A DNA stretch of 64,000 nt from Microvirga puerhi (GCF_020089865.1 NZ_JAIRBM010000017.1:1-64000); one strand, 5' to 3'. Shown: positions 16,663 to 25,774, counted from the first letter of the stretch. Numbers and translations are program-made. The notes: generated from the letters alone by a model not told the origin.

Positions 16663-17319
16663 TTAGTTGCTTGTTCTGAGGTCTTCGGGGGCAGAAATGG
16701 CCAGGAAGATCGGACCGCGTCGATCCACAAGAAGGACTTGAGCGCCGGCTGGAATGGGGACGTGACCGTCGGCAGCCTTCGCCAGTGGGAAATGCAGATT
16801 CCCGTGTGCATCTTGAACTTTGACGCGCCCGGCCGGCCCCTGATCGAGCGGCCCGACGGTGACTTCAGCAGTACGGCCGACGAGATCCTCGTTCGACACC
16901 ACATAGGTCTCGTCGCGCGGAACGATGGCGGACACGAGACGTGTCGCGTAGCGCGTCGTGGGACCCGCGAGAAAGAACGCGCCTCCGCTCGCGGCGAGAA
17001 CCGGCAGAGGCGCCATAATGCTGATGGCGAGTGTCTGGATGATGAAGCCGGATGCCGCGAACGCCGCCAGCCACGTGATGATGAAAATGAGGACCGGAAC
17101 ACGGCCTGCATTGAGCCAGCCCAAAAGTCCCCCGAAGAATCCCACGGCACCTACATCGGCATGATGCCCGCCATAGGCATCCAGATCGAGACCCTGCTCG
17201 ATGAAAAGGCTGGCCGAAACGCCGATGATCAACGACACGGTCTCGATCACGACGAGACCGATCATGATCAGACCGGCAATCGTGAACGGCTGATAGCTTG
17301 CCGAAAGAAGGGCTTCCAT
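16663..17319 (-). CDS. YqiJ/NfeD-like membrane protein with OB fold
   Basis: 218 residues. Three to four membrane helices lie in the first about 125 residues (IAGLIMIGLVVIETVSLIIGV, VPVLIFIITWLAAFAASGFI, TLAISIMAPLPVLAASGGAFF). A C-terminal soluble OB-fold region follows (about 145-215: GRTAEVTVGPLDQGPAGRVKV). In E. coli YqiJ pairs with the flotillin YqiK; NfeD proteins are generally thought to anchor or localise flotillins. A GGAG ribosome site precedes the start. It lies 12 nt after the PspA gene and 23 nt before the flotillin, so cotranscription is nearly certain. Confidence 0.88.
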   Translation of the reverse strand: MEALLSASYQPFTIAGLIMIGLVVIETVSLIIGVSASLFIEQGLDLDAYGGHHADVGAVGFFGGLLGWLNAGRVPVLIFIITWLAAFAASGFIIQTLAISIMAPLPVLAASGGAFFLAGPTTRYATRLVSAIVPRDETYVVSNEDLVGRTAEVTVGPLDQGPAGRVKVQDAHGNLHFPLAKAADGHVPIPAGAQVLLVDRRGPIFLAISAPEDLRTSN

Positions 17320-17331
17320 CGAGCGCTCCGG

Positions 17332-18486
17332 CTATTCCCTGGTTTTTGCCTTGAAGGCAGCAAGCCGCTCCTCGACGGTTTTGTCCCGATGCAGCCGTTC
17401 CAGTTCGTTCATCTGAGAGGCATGGGGATTGCCGGATGCGGGAACGCCGGTGACACGCGAGATCGCCTCCAGCGAACGCAAGGCTTTGTCCTCAGACAAG
17501 GCGGCGCGGGACGTTCCGCTTCCCGTATTGGCCGTCGCTTGGTCCCGTGCCAGCGAGCGCTTCAGTTCCGCAAGGCGAGCCTCGCCCTCGCGACGCGCTG
17601 CGATCACCGCTTGAACGGCCCCCTGGGCTTCCTGAATCCGCTCGTTCACATCCACCATAGCGACGCGCAGGGCCGTGATCTGGGCCTCGATATCGATCTG
17701 CCGTTCGATCCCCGCCTTCGCCAGATCCTCACGACCTCCCTGCAGGGCAGTCGCGATCTTGTCCGAAAGGGACGACAATTCCACATCAAGTTCCCGCATG
17801 CGGCTTTCGAGGCGATGCTGCTCGGCGGTGTGCTTACCGAGAGCTGCCCGCGCCTCCTCCGCTTCCCGATCAATCTCCCGGATAGCCTGCTCGACCACTG
17901 CGACCGGGTCCCTCTGCTCAGCCCTCTCGACCGCTGCATGTGTGAGGCCCGCAACCAGCCGACCGATACGGGACAGAATGCCTTCGTAAGCCATCGATTT
18001 CTCCTCTGCTGGACGAATGAAGGGATTGACGCCGACGATGATCTCGAAGCCCGCGTCAGTAGGGACGAGCCTGGCTGGCGCGGAGCCGCTCCAGCCTTCG
18101 CCATAGCCAGCCACGTCGTAGTGCAGGCTCACCCGGCCTCGAACTGTCGACAGTGTGAGGGTTGCAGGCCCCTTGATCGAATAGAGCTTCTCGTCGAGCG
18201 GGATACCCGGGAAATCCTCGCCGGAGCTGCGCCGGGCGGCGAAATCCCGGATGCCGAGCAGGACCAATTGCGCGGGAAGCTGTGTCTCCAGCCTGATCTG
18301 CTCGTAGGCGAGCTTCTGAAGCCGCACCACGTCGGATTTGATCCCTTCGCGGTCTGCGACGTCCTCAAGCAGGGCCATCATGGAGCGGTATTGCGCAAGC
18401 GTTTCCGCCACGGCTTCCTGATCTGCTGCCCTCATATAGAGGAGATAGCGGAGCGTAGACGACGGGATGGAATGCCTAGGCTTCAT
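17332..18486 (-). CDS. PspA/IM30-type protein with an extra N-terminal domain
   Basis: 384 residues. Residues 1-160 form a domain I cannot name, with helices and then strands (GPATLTLSTVRGRVSLHYDV). From Met165 (MAYEGILSRIGRLVAGL) the sequence is PspA-like: an amphipathic start, then long coiled coil through about 330. PspA/IM30 proteins bind stressed membranes and form rods or rings. Met165 has its own GAGGAG ribosome site 6 nt upstream (17995-18007), so a separate short PspA may also be made from 17994. A predicted promoter places transcription start at or next to the first ATG. First gene of the yqiJ-flotillin operon. Confidence 0.82.
   Translation of the reverse strand: MKPRHSIPSSTLRYLLYMRAADQEAVAETLAQYRSMMALLEDVADREGIKSDVVRLQKLAYEQIRLETQLPAQLVLLGIRDFAARRSSGEDFPGIPLDEKLYSIKGPATLTLSTVRGRVSLHYDVAGYGEGWSGSAPARLVPTDAGFEIIVGVNPFIRPAEEKSMAYEGILSRIGRLVAGLTHAAVERAEQRDPVAVVEQAIREIDREAEEARAALGKHTAEQHRLESRMRELDVELSSLSDKIATALQGGREDLAKAGIERQIDIEAQITALRVAMVDVNERIQEAQGAVQAVIAARREGEARLAELKRSLARDQATANTGSGTSRAALSEDKALRSLEAISRVTGVPASGNPHASQMNELERLHRDKTVEERLAAFKAKTRE
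17994..18007 (-). promoter_or_regulatory. Internal ribosome binding site before the PspA domain
   Basis: On the minus strand AGAGGAGAAATCG directly precedes ATG 17994 (Met165 of the fusion). GAGGAG with 6 nt spacing is a near-ideal Shine-Dalgarno and falls exactly at the domain boundary. The full-length ORF's first ATG has no recognisable Shine-Dalgarno. Confidence 0.55.
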
Positions 18487-18493
18487 AACCCAA

Positions 18494-18522
18494 ACTATAA
18501 GTGACCTATTTAGTCACTTCAA
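18494..18522 (-). promoter_or_regulatory. Predicted promoter and operator of the PspA-YqiJ-flotillin operon
   Basis: Read on the minus strand: TTGAAG (18522-18517), 17-bp spacer, TATAGT (18499-18494). Only 7 nt separate the -10 from the ATG at 18486, so the transcript should be leaderless or nearly so. The spacer is filled by a perfect inverted repeat AAGTGAC-N7-GTCACTT (18499-18519) that overlaps both promoter elements, the geometry of a repressor site. Confidence 0.6.
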
Positions 18523-18626
18523 GGGCACTTGCGTCGATTTTCCTAGTTCCTTCGTTTCACGTGCTGGGGATCGCGGGACCATTTAGAAGCCTGAAGCGTT
18601 GAGCTTCAGGCAAACCGTCCCGCACC

Positions 18627-19295
18627 ATGCAACTTCATCACCGTCACCCCTGGAATCTCACCCCGGCCGAAGCCATTGCCCTTCAGAAGGAACTCCGAAC
18701 GGAGGTCGTCTCGAACCGCCCGATCGATATCGAGGCGATCGGGCTGATTGCCGGCGTCGATGTCAGCGTGAAGAACGAGCAATCCCAGGCGGCTGTGGTC
18801 GTCATGACCTATCCAGGGTTTCTGCCGGTAGAAACGGTGCTAGCGCAGCGCCCTACCCCCTTTCCTTATATTCCCGGTCTCCTGAGCTTTCGCGAAGGTC
18901 CTGTGCTGGAGGAGGCTTTCGAGAAGCTGAAGAGCGTGCCGGACGTGTTCCTTTTCGACGGAATGGGAATCGCTCATCCTCGCCGCATCGGGATCGCCAG
19001 CCATATGGGCTTGTGGCTCGACCGGCCGACCATCGGCTGCGGCAAGACCCTGCTGTGTGGGCGCTACAAGGATCTGGCCGAGGAGAAGGGGGCCATGGCG
19101 CCCCTCGTCGACAAGGGCGAAACCATCGGCGTTGCGCTCAGAACGCGCACGGCCAGGAATCCCATGTTCATCTCACCCGGGCATCTGGCCGATATTGCAA
19201 CCGCCGCAGCCCTGGTCCTCGCCTGCTCGCCGAAATATCGCTTGCCCGAGCCGATCCGCATGGCGCACAACGCGGCCGGACAGTTCAGCTCCTGA
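18627..19295 (+). CDS. nfi: Endonuclease V
   Basis: A 222-residue DNA repair enzyme that cuts one phosphodiester 3' to deoxyinosine and other deaminated bases. Landmarks are GVDVSV (catalytic Asp of the first strand), the wedge motif PYIPGLLSFREGP, and DGMGIAHPRRIGIASHMG with the second Asp and DNA-contact residues. GKTLLCGRY follows. Length matches the family. It starts a two-gene plus-strand unit with the double-MaoC protein 56 nt downstream; the functional link is not obvious. Confidence 0.95.
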   Translation: MQLHHRHPWNLTPAEAIALQKELRTEVVSNRPIDIEAIGLIAGVDVSVKNEQSQAAVVVMTYPGFLPVETVLAQRPTPFPYIPGLLSFREGPVLEEAFEKLKSVPDVFLFDGMGIAHPRRIGIASHMGLWLDRPTIGCGKTLLCGRYKDLAEEKGAMAPLVDKGETIGVALRTRTARNPMFISPGHLADIATAAALVLACSPKYRLPEPIRMAHNAAGQFSS

Positions 19296-19351
19296 CCCCG
19301 AAAGTCCGGACAAGGCCGCGACAGGCCTCGTCCCCAGCAGACGGCAGCCAG

Positions 19352-20365
19352 ATGCCCCGTATCGCCTTTGAAGACTTCACGCCAGGATCGACCCGGATCC
19401 TGGGCCCCATCACCGTGACGAAGGAAGAGATCATCACCTTCGCTCGGGAATACGATCCTCAGCCTTTCCATATCGATGAGGTTGCGGCTAAGGACACCTT
19501 TGTCGGCACCCTGATCGCCTCGGGCTGGCACACCTGTGCCCTCAACATGAAGCTGCTCGCCGACGAGGTTCTCCTCGATTCGACGTCGATGGGATCACCG
19601 GGCATCGATGAATTGAAATGGGCCAGGCCCGTCCGCCCGGGAGACAACCTGCGCTCACGCATGACGGTCACCGGGAGCCGGGTATCGAAGAGCAGGCCCG
19701 AGATCGGCTTCGTCAATTTTCAGTTCGATGTGCTCAACCAGAATGACGAAGCCGTCATGATCCAGAAGAACTGCATCATGTTCGGACTTAAAGAAACGGG
19801 GCTCGCGGTGAACGGAACGCGCCCGCTTCCACCGGCACAGCCGCCCTCGCCTGCCCCGGAGATCGCGCTCGCGCCGATCTCCGCCAATCCCTATCTGGAA
19901 GACCTAGTGGTGAACCAGACCGATGTTCTGGGCCGATTCACCTTCACGGCAGAGAACATCATCCCCTTCGCCAAGGCCTACGATCCCCAACGCTTCCACG
20001 TCGATCCCGAAGCCGCCAAAGTGAGCCTGTTCGGCGATCTCTGCGCCTCAGGCTGGCAGACGGCTGCCGTCTGGATGAAGCTGATGGCGGCGCATCGCGA
20101 CCGGATCCGTGCTGACGCTCTCGCTCGCGGCGAGCGCCCGGCACGTCTCGGCCCCTCTCCCGGCTTCAAGAATCTGAAATGGCTGAAACCCATCTATGCG
20201 GGCGACACCATCACCTATCGCTCGACCGTGACGGGAACCCGAGCCTCTGCCACGAGGCCCGGCTGGGGCATCGCCTCTCATCACAACAGCGGTATCAACC
20301 AATATGGCGAGGAGGTGTTTTCCTTCGACGGCGCCGTGTTCTGGGAGCGCCGGTCGGAGCGTTGA
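19352..20365 (+). CDS. Double MaoC-like hot-dog dehydratase
   Basis: A 337-residue protein built of two MaoC-type hot-dog domains (about 1-150 and 180-337) joined by a Pro-rich linker (160-170). Each half carries the same active-site pattern: REYDPQPFHID with Asp35/His40, and KAYDPQRFHVD with Asp211/His216. Each is followed by a SGW(H/Q)T segment. MaoC enzymes hydrate or dehydrate acyl-CoA substrates. Both halves look catalytically intact, which is unusual, since many double-hot-dog enzymes keep only one site. Start chosen at MPRIAFEDFTPG; an open frame extends upstream into nfi. Confidence 0.88.
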   Translation: MPRIAFEDFTPGSTRILGPITVTKEEIITFAREYDPQPFHIDEVAAKDTFVGTLIASGWHTCALNMKLLADEVLLDSTSMGSPGIDELKWARPVRPGDNLRSRMTVTGSRVSKSRPEIGFVNFQFDVLNQNDEAVMIQKNCIMFGLKETGLAVNGTRPLPPAQPPSPAPEIALAPISANPYLEDLVVNQTDVLGRFTFTAENIIPFAKAYDPQRFHVDPEAAKVSLFGDLCASGWQTAAVWMKLMAAHRDRIRADALARGERPARLGPSPGFKNLKWLKPIYAGDTITYRSTVTGTRASATRPGWGIASHHNSGINQYGEEVFSFDGAVFWERRSER

Positions 20366-20370
20366 GAAGC

Positions 20371-20516
20371 TGTCATTCCGGGGCGCCGCAGGCGAGCCCG
20401 GAACCTATAACCACGATCTGATCAGAGTAAAAACTACGGCGGCCGCTCTGCCTTGCTGGGCATCGTCGGCGATTATAGGTTCCGGGCCCAGCTCTGCGAG
20501 CTGTCCCGGAAGGACA
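20371..20516. repeat. Nested palindromic intergenic repeat
   Basis: Perfect 15-bp arms (20396-20410 and 20473-20487; GCCCGGAACCTATAA and its complement) lie inside an outer imperfect pair (TGTCATTCCGGG at 20371-20382 and CCCGGAAGGACA at 20505-20516). This resembles dispersed TGTCATTCCGGGGC-type elements of Bradyrhizobium and Methylobacteriaceae genomes. It sits between convergent genes (double MaoC and apt) and may fold into a long bidirectional terminator. Confidence 0.65.
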
Positions 20517-20526
20517 GCGTTTGCGC

Positions 20527-21072
20527 TCAATGCCCTTCGAAGCTGACGAGGCTTCGGACATCGACGCCGAGATCGCGCAGCTTCGAGGCGCCGCCGAGAT
20601 CCGGCAGGTCGATCACGAAGCAGGCTGCAACGATGTTGGCTCCCATCTGGCGCAGAAGCTGCGTCGCAGCAACCGCCGTGCCGCCGGTGGCGATGAGATC
20701 GTCCACGATCACCACCCGGTCGTTCTGCCCGATGGCATCCGTGTGGATCTCCATCTCGTCGACGCCGTATTCCAATGAATAAGCGATACGCACCGTCTCG
20801 TGCGGGAGCTTCCCCTTCTTGCGGATCGGCACGAAGCCGGACGAGAGCTGATGAGCGACGGCACCGCCGAGGATGAAGCCGCGCGCCTCGATTCCCGCAA
20901 CCTTGTCGATCCGTCCGCCCGCAAAGGGATGAACCAATTCATCCACGGCCCGCCGAAACGCGCGCGCATCGCCGAGCAGTGTCGTGATGTCGCGAAAGAT
21001 GATCCCGGGCTTGGGATAATCCGGAATGGAGCGGATGGCGGCTTTCAGGTCGGTCAAAAAGCGCTGGTCCAT
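20527..21072 (-). CDS. apt: Adenine phosphoribosyltransferase
   Basis: A 181-residue salvage enzyme converting adenine and PRPP to AMP. It has the PRPP-binding motif [14 protein letters not shown], the family's [17 protein letters not shown] near the N-terminus and [13 protein letters not shown] start at [13 protein letters not shown]; the open frame continues 99 nt further but without family similarity. It lies close to mtnP, which releases adenine from methylthioadenosine, so salvage of adenine is a coherent local theme. Confidence 0.95.
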   Translation of the reverse strand: MDQRFLTDLKAAIRSIPDYPKPGIIFRDITTLLGDARAFRRAVDELVHPFAGGRIDKVAGIEARGFILGGAVAHQLSSGFVPIRKKGKLPHETVRIAYSLEYGVDEMEIHTDAIGQNDRVVIVDDLIATGGTAVAATQLLRQMGANIVAACFVIDLPDLGGASKLRDLGVDVRSLVSFEGH

Positions 21073-21116
21073 GGGTGAAGCCTGCTCGGAAACGGCGAAT
21101 GCGGAAAGACGAGATA

Positions 21117-21788
21117 TCACGCCGCCGCGGGAAGGATCACCGCGGAGGTATAGGGCGAATACAACGTCCAATCGAGTGTGGAGTACAAGCCGAAGCCGTT
21201 CGGTGTGGCAACCAGAATTCCCATTTCGGCACCCGCGGCGACAGCTTTTGCCTCAAGCGTTGCCATGACAACGGTTCCAAGTCCGCGCCGGCGATGCTCG
21301 GGAGCCGTTGCGATCCGGTCGATGATGGCAAAGGGCGCGTTGAGCGCCACGCGCCCACGGGCCGCCTCTATGCCATCGCCATCGAACACTTCCACAAAGG
21401 TGACCGCCCCCTCTATCCGGAGGCTGATCCGGTATCCGGGCGGTGCTGGTGGGGGCTCACGGTGCATTCTGAGCGCCTTCGTCATCATGAAACCTGGGTC
21501 CGTGAGCGTCCATCGGGCAGGAAGCAGCGGCGCCACTTTCTCCGCCGGGGCGCAGACCTTGATGAAGGTGTAAGGCTCGCCCTCCCGTTCAGCGACAGTG
21601 CGGATGGCCGCCGGATCGAGCTGCGGGAACACGAAGCGCCGGGCCTGGTCGGGCAATCCGACCTCGATGCGAAGGCAGCCTGGCATGGGCACGGGTCGGG
21701 ATGTACCACGGGAGAAGGTCCAGCCTTCGACCCACTTCCGCACGACGGCCGGGTCGACACCTGATGCGTTGTCGCGAAAGGTCGTCAT
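21117..21788 (-). CDS. GNAT family N-acetyltransferase
   Basis: 223 residues. The N-terminal about 120 residues are unusual for the family and contain [28 protein letters not shown] and Trp/Pro-rich segments. The C-terminal GNAT core has the acetyl-CoA loop [24 protein letters not shown], Arg-Arg-x-Gly-x-Gly type, and closes with [13 protein letters not shown]. The substrate is unknown. It begins 2 nt after the mtnP stop, so it is translationally linked to methylthioadenosine salvage. Start MTTFRDN at 21788. Confidence 0.85.
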   Translation of the reverse strand: MTTFRDNASGVDPAVVRKWVEGWTFSRGTSRPVPMPGCLRIEVGLPDQARRFVFPQLDPAAIRTVAEREGEPYTFIKVCAPAEKVAPLLPARWTLTDPGFMMTKALRMHREPPPAPPGYRISLRIEGAVTFVEVFDGDGIEAARGRVALNAPFAIIDRIATAPEHRRRGLGTVVMATLEAKAVAAGAEMGILVATPNGFGLYSTLDWTLYSPYTSAVILPAAA

Positions 21789-21790
21789 GG

Positions 21791-22666
21791 TCAGCTCACC
21801 AGCACTCGTCCCGCCACCGCATCGAGCTTTTTCAGGAGAGCCGGATCGCGCGCCGAAGGTGCTGTCATGATGGCGCCATCGAGGGCACGGTCGGAGCGCG
21901 CGGGACAAAGCTCGTGCTCGGCCGGGAAATCCCGTGCAATCCGTGCGATCAATTTCGCGACGCGCGACGCGTTGTCCTTTGCGACTGCAACGACGGCCGC
22001 CACGTCGACATCGTCATGCTCGGGATGCCAGCAATCGAAATCGGTCACCATCGCGATGGTTGCATAGGTGATCTCCGCCTCCCGGGCGAGCTTGGCCTCC
22101 GGCATGGCGGTCATGCCGATCACGTCGTAGCCCAATCCCTTGTAGGTAAGCGATTCCGCGTAAGTGGAAAACTGCGGCCCCTCGATGCACACGTAAGTTC
22201 CGCCGAGCCTGAAGAAGATGCCCTCCTCGGTCGCCGCATCCGCGATACGTCGCTGAAGGAGCGGGCCCACGGGGTGGGCCATCGGCACATGGGCGACGCA
22301 GCCGCGACCGAAGAACGAGGTTTCCCGCTTGTTCGTGCGATCGACGAACTGATCGACCAGCACGAACGAGCCGGGAAAGAGCTCGGGCTTGAACGCACCG
22401 CAAGCCGACACCGAAATGAGATCGGTCACGCCCGCGCGCTTGAGGATATCGATATTGGCTCGATAATTGATGTCCGACGGAGAATAGCGATGGCCTCTCC
22501 CGTGGCGCGGCAGGAAGACGACCTCGGTCGTCCCGATACGCCCGCGTCGCAGGATGTCGGAGGGCTCGCCCCAGGGCGACGACAGCTGCTCCTCCCGCAG
22601 ATCCGAGATTCCCGGCAGCTCATAGACGCCCGATCCACCGATGATGCCAAGCACAGCCTTCGCCAT
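21791..22666 (-). CDS. mtnP: S-methyl-5'-thioadenosine phosphorylase
   Basis: A 291-residue enzyme cleaving methylthioadenosine to adenine and methylthioribose 1-phosphate. Features include IIGGSGVYELPG at the start, phosphate-binding LPRHGRGHRYSPSDINYRAN, and YVCIEGPQFSTYAES with VIGMTAMPEAKLAREAE. Three possible ATGs lie close together; AAGGGGG spaced 6 nt selects 22666 (MAKAVLGIIG). Its adenine product would feed apt, two genes downstream on the same strand. Confidence 0.95.
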   Translation of the reverse strand: MAKAVLGIIGGSGVYELPGISDLREEQLSSPWGEPSDILRRGRIGTTEVVFLPRHGRGHRYSPSDINYRANIDILKRAGVTDLISVSACGAFKPELFPGSFVLVDQFVDRTNKRETSFFGRGCVAHVPMAHPVGPLLQRRIADAATEEGIFFRLGGTYVCIEGPQFSTYAESLTYKGLGYDVIGMTAMPEAKLAREAEITYATIAMVTDFDCWHPEHDDVDVAAVVAVAKDNASRVAKLIARIARDFPAEHELCPARSDRALDGAIMTAPSARDPALLKKLDAVAGRVLVS

Positions 22667-22794
22667 CACCATCCCCCTTGAGAGCATCCAACCATTGTCC
22701 GGCGCGATGGCCCCAACCGCAACAAGCAGAATCGCCTGAATGGTGAACCGATTGGCGCATCCGAGCCATCCGGAGCGCTTTCCCGTCCCAAAGA

Positions 22795-22818
22795 AAAAGG
22801 CCCCGAGAGGGGCCTTTT
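22795..22818. terminator. Bidirectional terminator of the cytochrome bc1 operon
   Basis: AAAAGGCCCC (22795-22804) and GGGGCCTTTT (22809-22818) form a 10-bp stem with a GAGA loop. It has A/T runs on both flanks, so it can terminate in either direction. It lies 7 nt beyond the cytochrome c1 stop codon on the minus strand. Confidence 0.9.
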
Positions 22819-22825
22819 CGTCGCC

Positions 22826-23692
22826 TTAGGCTTGGTGTGTCGTCAGGTCGCTGTGTCCGACCCGTGCCCAGATCTTCTTCTTGGTGAAGTAGAGAAGCCC
22901 GGACAACACGATCAGGAACAGGATCGCCTGGAAGCCTATGCGCTTGCGCGCCTCGAGGTGCGGCTCGGCCGTCCACATGAGGAAGGCCGTCACGTCGCGG
23001 GAATACTGCTCCACGGTCTCCGGAGCCTGCGGCTGGCCGTTGGCATCCTTCGGATATTCCACCTGCCCGTCGCTCAGAGGCTTCGGCATGGCGATGACAT
23101 GACCGGGATAGTACTCGTTGAAATGGCCGCCCGTCGGCACCTGGAAGCCGGCCGGAGGCTCCTCGTAGCCCGTCAGGATCGCGTGGACATAGTCGGGACC
23201 CGTCTCAGCGAACTGGGTGAACATGTCAAAGATGAACCAGGGGAAGCCGCGCTCATAGGTGCGGGCCTTGGCCATCAGGGACAGATCCGGCGGCGCCTTG
23301 CCACCGTTCGCGGCCGCAGCCGCGTTCTCGTTCGGGAAAGGTGCCGGGAAGTGGTCGGCCGGACGGGCGGGACGCTCGAACATGTCGCCCGCGTCGTTCG
23401 GTCCGTCCTGGACCTTATACTCGGCGGCGAGCGCCTTGACCTGTGCCTCGGAGAATTCCGGTCCGCCCGGCTGGGACAGGTTGCGGAACGCCACGTAGCT
23501 CAGGCTGTGGCAGGAGGAGCAGACCTCCCGGTAGATCTTGAAGCCGCGCTGCAGCTGGGCCCGGTCGAAGGTGCCGAACGGACCGTGGAAGGTCCACTTC
23601 AGCTGCGGCGGGACGGGAGTCTCCTCGGCAGCGATGGCGGGAGCCGACAGGCCGAGAAGGGCTGCGGCGATGAGAAGAGTACGCTTCATCAT
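22826..23692 (-). CDS. petC: Cytochrome c1 of the bc1 complex
   Basis: 288 residues. A signal peptide (MMKRTLLIAAALLGLSAPAIAA) exports it. The heme c site C-S-S-C-H is at 58-62 and a C-terminal membrane anchor (QAILFLIVLSGLLYFTKKKIW) ends the protein. The axial Met is likely in the VIAMPKPL segment. It passes electrons from the Rieske protein to soluble cytochrome c. A GGGGA site 8 nt upstream supports the start. It is a separate gene 23 nt after cytochrome b, unlike Bradyrhizobium, where b and c1 are one ORF (fbcH). Confidence 0.95.
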   Translation of the reverse strand: MMKRTLLIAAALLGLSAPAIAAEETPVPPQLKWTFHGPFGTFDRAQLQRGFKIYREVCSSCHSLSYVAFRNLSQPGGPEFSEAQVKALAAEYKVQDGPNDAGDMFERPARPADHFPAPFPNENAAAAANGGKAPPDLSLMAKARTYERGFPWFIFDMFTQFAETGPDYVHAILTGYEEPPAGFQVPTGGHFNEYYPGHVIAMPKPLSDGQVEYPKDANGQPQAPETVEQYSRDVTAFLMWTAEPHLEARKRIGFQAILFLIVLSGLLYFTKKKIWARVGHSDLTTHQA

Positions 23693-23715
23693 GATATTAT
23701 TCCCCAGCGCTCGCA

Positions 23716-24993
23716 TCAGCCCTTGGCCTGCGGTTCGGCCTTGGCGCCGCTCGGCAGGCCCGCACCACCCTTCACACCCATCACCGAGTCGAGGATCGAG
23801 TTCGGCAGCGGAAGAGGACGCTCGATGAAGCCGAGCACCGGCAGGATGACGAGGAAGTGGATGAAGTAGTAGGCGGTCGCAATCTGCGAGACGACGACGT
23901 ACCAGCCCTCCGGCGGCTTGGCGCCGAGCCAGCCGAGGAGCAGCGTATCCGCGACAAGGATCCAGAAGAACTGCTTGTAGAGCGGACGGTAGTTCGTCGA
24001 ACGGACCTTCGAGGTGTCGAGCCACGGCAGGAAGGCCAGGACCGCGATCGCGGCGAACATGGCGATGACGCCGCCGAGCTTGTCCGGAATGGCGCGCAGG
24101 ATCGCGTAGAACGGCAGGAAGTACCACTCAGGCACGATATGCGTGGGCGTCACGGCCGGATTTGCCGGAACGTAGTTGTCGGCATGCCCGAGGAAGTTCG
24201 GGATGTAGAACACGAACCACGCGAAGAAGATCATGAACACGACGGTGGCGAAGATGTCCTTGATCGTCGCGTAGGGCGTGAACGGAACCGCGTCCTTGCC
24301 GGACTTGATCGGCACGCCGGTCGGGTTGTTCTGGCCCGGAACGTGCAGCGCCCAGATGTGAAGGATGACCACACCGACGATCATGAAAGGCAGCAGATAG
24401 TGGATCGAGAAGAAGCGGTTCAGGGTCGGATTGCCGACCGAATAGCCGCCCCAGAGCAGGCTCTGGATCGTGTCGCCGACCACCGGGATCGCCGCCAGGA
24501 TGTTGGTGATCACGGTCGCGCCCCAGAAGCTCATCTGGCCCCAGGGAAGCACGTAGCCCATGAAGGCGGTAGCCATCATCAAGCCGTAGATGACGACGCC
24601 GAGGATCCAGAGGATCTCACGGGGAGCCTTGTAGGATCCGTAGTAGAGGCCGCGGAAGATGTGGATGTAAACCGCGATGAAGAACATCGAGGCGCCGTTG
24701 GCGTGCAGATAGCGCAGAAGCCAGCCGTAATTCACGTCGCGCATGATGTGCTCGACGGACTGGAACGCCAGGGAGGCATTCGGCGTGTAGTACATCGCCA
24801 GGAACACGCCGGTCACGATCTGCGACACGAGCATGAAGGCGAGGATGGCGCCGAAGGTCCAGAAATAGTTCAGGTTCCGCGGAACCGGGAACGCAATGAA
24901 CGAGGAATGGACGAGACCCGCGATGGGCAAGCGGCTCTCGAACCATTTGGCGAAAGCGCTTTTGGGAACATAGGTAGTTGAGTGCTGGCTCAT
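23716..24993 (-). CDS. petB: Cytochrome b of the bc1 complex
   Basis: A 425-residue eight-helix inner-membrane protein carrying two hemes b and the two quinone sites. Helix B has the [15 protein letters not shown] heme-ligand His, followed by [14 protein letters not shown]. The quinol-oxidation motif P-E-W-Y is seen in [33 protein letters not shown] is also diagnostic. Second gene of the petABC operon, between the Rieske protein and c1. Confidence 0.97.
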   Translation of the reverse strand: MSQHSTTYVPKSAFAKWFESRLPIAGLVHSSFIAFPVPRNLNYFWTFGAILAFMLVSQIVTGVFLAMYYTPNASLAFQSVEHIMRDVNYGWLLRYLHANGASMFFIAVYIHIFRGLYYGSYKAPREILWILGVVIYGLMMATAFMGYVLPWGQMSFWGATVITNILAAIPVVGDTIQSLLWGGYSVGNPTLNRFFSIHYLLPFMIVGVVILHIWALHVPGQNNPTGVPIKSGKDAVPFTPYATIKDIFATVVFMIFFAWFVFYIPNFLGHADNYVPANPAVTPTHIVPEWYFLPFYAILRAIPDKLGGVIAMFAAIAVLAFLPWLDTSKVRSTNYRPLYKQFFWILVADTLLLGWLGAKPPEGWYVVVSQIATAYYFIHFLVILPVLGFIERPLPLPNSILDSVMGVKGGAGLPSGAKAEPQAKG

Positions 24994-25026
24994 GGTGTCG
25001 CCTGATCGAATGGCCGTCGCGAAGGG

Positions 25027-25590
25027 TTACGCCGTAGCTTCCTGACCGATGACGATCTTCGTATCGGACGTGAAGGTGTAGGGCGGGATCGGCAGATTGA
25101 TCGGAGCCGGACCGCCGCGAACGCGGCCGGAGGTGTCGAAAATCGAGCCGTGGCACGGGCAGAACCAGCCCTCGTAAGGACCCTGATGCCCGAGCGGCAC
25201 GCAGCCGAGATGGGTGCAGTTGCCGTAAACGATGAGCCACTGCGTATGGCCCGGCTTGACGCGGGCGGAATCAGGCTGCGGATCGCGCAGGCTGGCGAGG
25301 TTCACGTCCTCGGCCGCCTTGACCTCTGCGGCCGTGCGATTGCGGATGAAGATCAGCTTGCCGCGCCAGAAGACCTTCACGATCTGCCCTTCGGCGATCG
25401 GTGTCAGATCGACTTCGACCGGCGCGCCGGCGGCAACCGTTGCGGCATCCGGGGTCATCGACTGGATGAAAGGCCATACCAGGGTCGCGCCACCGACGGC
25501 AGCGGCCGCACCTGTAGCGATGAAGAGGAAATCGCGCCGTGACGGCTCGACGACGGTAGAGGTGGTCTCGGCCACTTGGCTCTCCAGCAT
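25027..25590 (-). CDS. petA: Rieske iron-sulfur protein of the bc1 complex
   Basis: 187 residues. The N-terminal S-R-R-D-F-L-F motif plus the helix ATGAAAAVGGATLVWPF is a Tat-type signal anchor. The [2Fe-2S] cluster ligands are in CTHLGCVPLG and CPCHGSIFD. It shuttles electrons from ubiquinol to cytochrome c1 at the periplasmic face. The ATG at 25590 has no clear ribosome site, while an in-frame GTG at 25575 has GGAG 7 nt upstream, so the protein may begin five residues later. First gene of petABC. Confidence 0.96.
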   Translation of the reverse strand: MLESQVAETTSTVVEPSRRDFLFIATGAAAAVGGATLVWPFIQSMTPDAATVAAGAPVEVDLTPIAEGQIVKVFWRGKLIFIRNRTAAEVKAAEDVNLASLRDPQPDSARVKPGHTQWLIVYGNCTHLGCVPLGHQGPYEGWFCPCHGSIFDTSGRVRGGPAPINLPIPPYTFTSDTKIVIGQEATA

Positions 25591-25774
25591 ACGTCCAAAA
25601 ACGAGAACCGCGCATCTGCGATGGCTTGGCTAGGCCTTCGGGTTGCCCTCCGGCATCCAAGCATCCGGCACGCTGCCAGGTTGAACAAGCATACGCGCCA
25701 ACGCGCGCGCAATGCGACTGGGCGTCGCCGCGCGAAGCGCTCTTTGGCACGGCCAAGCCCGCCTGTCCATAGTT

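Noticed and set aside
18599-20365. A 588-codon open frame spanning endonuclease V and the double MaoC gene
   Set aside because: The first half is out of frame with nfi and shows no protein family, while nfi itself is clearly coding. The real gene starts at 19352.
23693-24127. A 145-codon extension upstream of cytochrome c1
   Set aside because: It runs through the coding region of cytochrome b in another frame, and c1 has a normal signal peptide at 23692.
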